Assembly (NCBI GenBank): GCA_002387845.1
Contig: DGLB01000025.1
Location: forward strand, 25,812-31,518
DNA from: Stenotrophomonas maltophilia
GTDB taxonomy: Bacteria > Pseudomonadota > Gammaproteobacteria > Xanthomonadales > Xanthomonadaceae
Direction: 5' to 3'
Length of the DNA stretch: 5,707 bases
Part shown: one piece after another, positions 5,654 through 5,707 of the stretch
Layout: each line of letters begins with the position of its first letter
Numbering within the stretch: position 1 is the stretch's first letter
The notes under the pieces: generated by a model
What the model was told of the DNA's origin: nothing
The model's database searches: none
What the model saw: the letters and a program-made list of their open reading frames with translations, nothing else
Position numbers and translations under genes: made by a program

Positions 5654-5707
5654 TGGATTTGCGGGACACGCCGTGAATCCATCCCTGGAGGCTCGTAGAA
5701 AACATCC
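5654..5707 (+). repeat. Palindromic intergenic repeat, right copy, cut by the window end
   Basis: This is the first 54 bases of the element seen at 1-80, in inverted orientation, with 5 mismatches and no gaps. Two of the mismatches (5678 C to T and 5689 G to A relative to the left copy) are the two partners of the outermost pair of the small hairpin, so pairing is kept. 5685 breaks the innermost pair. About 26 bases, including the second half of the GTAG hairpin and the closing 14-bp arm, should lie beyond the window. Confidence 0.85.

Noticed and set aside
3780..5705. A 641-codon open frame on the minus strand opposite the DUF885 gene
   Set aside because: It is an antisense shadow of a GC-rich gene. 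Its composition is rich in Arg, Gln, His, Leu and Val without recognisable domains, and its start lies in the right repeat.
1..5707. The whole window as a mobile unit bounded by inverted repeats
   Set aside because: The bounding elements look like dispersed intergenic repeats. There is no transposase or recombinase, and the genes inside look like ordinary chromosomal genes with uniform composition.

Overview
The window is GC-rich bacterial chromosome. Two things point to Xanthomonadaceae, most likely Stenotrophomonas: the gene content, and the GTAG-containing palindromic repeats at both ends, which resemble intergenic repeats I associate with that group. The assignment rests on recalled similarity, not on a search. 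No tRNA, rRNA, CRISPR array, transposase, integrase or phage gene is visible.

Layout, left to right. An 80-bp palindromic repeat (1-80) is followed by an EamA/DMT-family permease on the minus strand (142-1014). A GcvA-like LysR regulator on the plus strand (1172-2107) diverges from it across a 157-bp intergenic region. Next is a small, lysine-free, very acidic conserved-type protein (2176-2469). A strong GC hairpin (2476-2502) separates it from a convergent minus-strand pair: a zinc-binding GFA/CENP-V-type protein (3321-3677) whose stop codon overlaps the GTG start of a DUF4349-type lipoprotein (2509-3324). A large DUF885-type lipoprotein, probably a metallopeptidase (3786-5594), diverges from the GFA gene. 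A second copy of the palindromic repeat begins at 5654 in opposite orientation and runs off the window end.

There are three probable transcription units besides the small acidic gene: the regulator/permease divergent pair, where the regulator is a natural candidate to control the permease; the translationally coupled gfa-DUF4349 pair; and the DUF885 gene, probably monocistronic. Two envelope lipoproteins (DUF4349 and DUF885) are close together but on opposite strands, so I see no shared pathway.

I do not see a defence, mobile or biosynthetic system that would count as a new biological system. The most interesting signals are non-coding. The flanking palindromes show a compensatory base-pair change and lie at nearly the same distance (61 and 59 nt) and in the same relative orientation downstream of their neighbouring genes. 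A nine-base G tract lies one base upstream of the GFA start codon.
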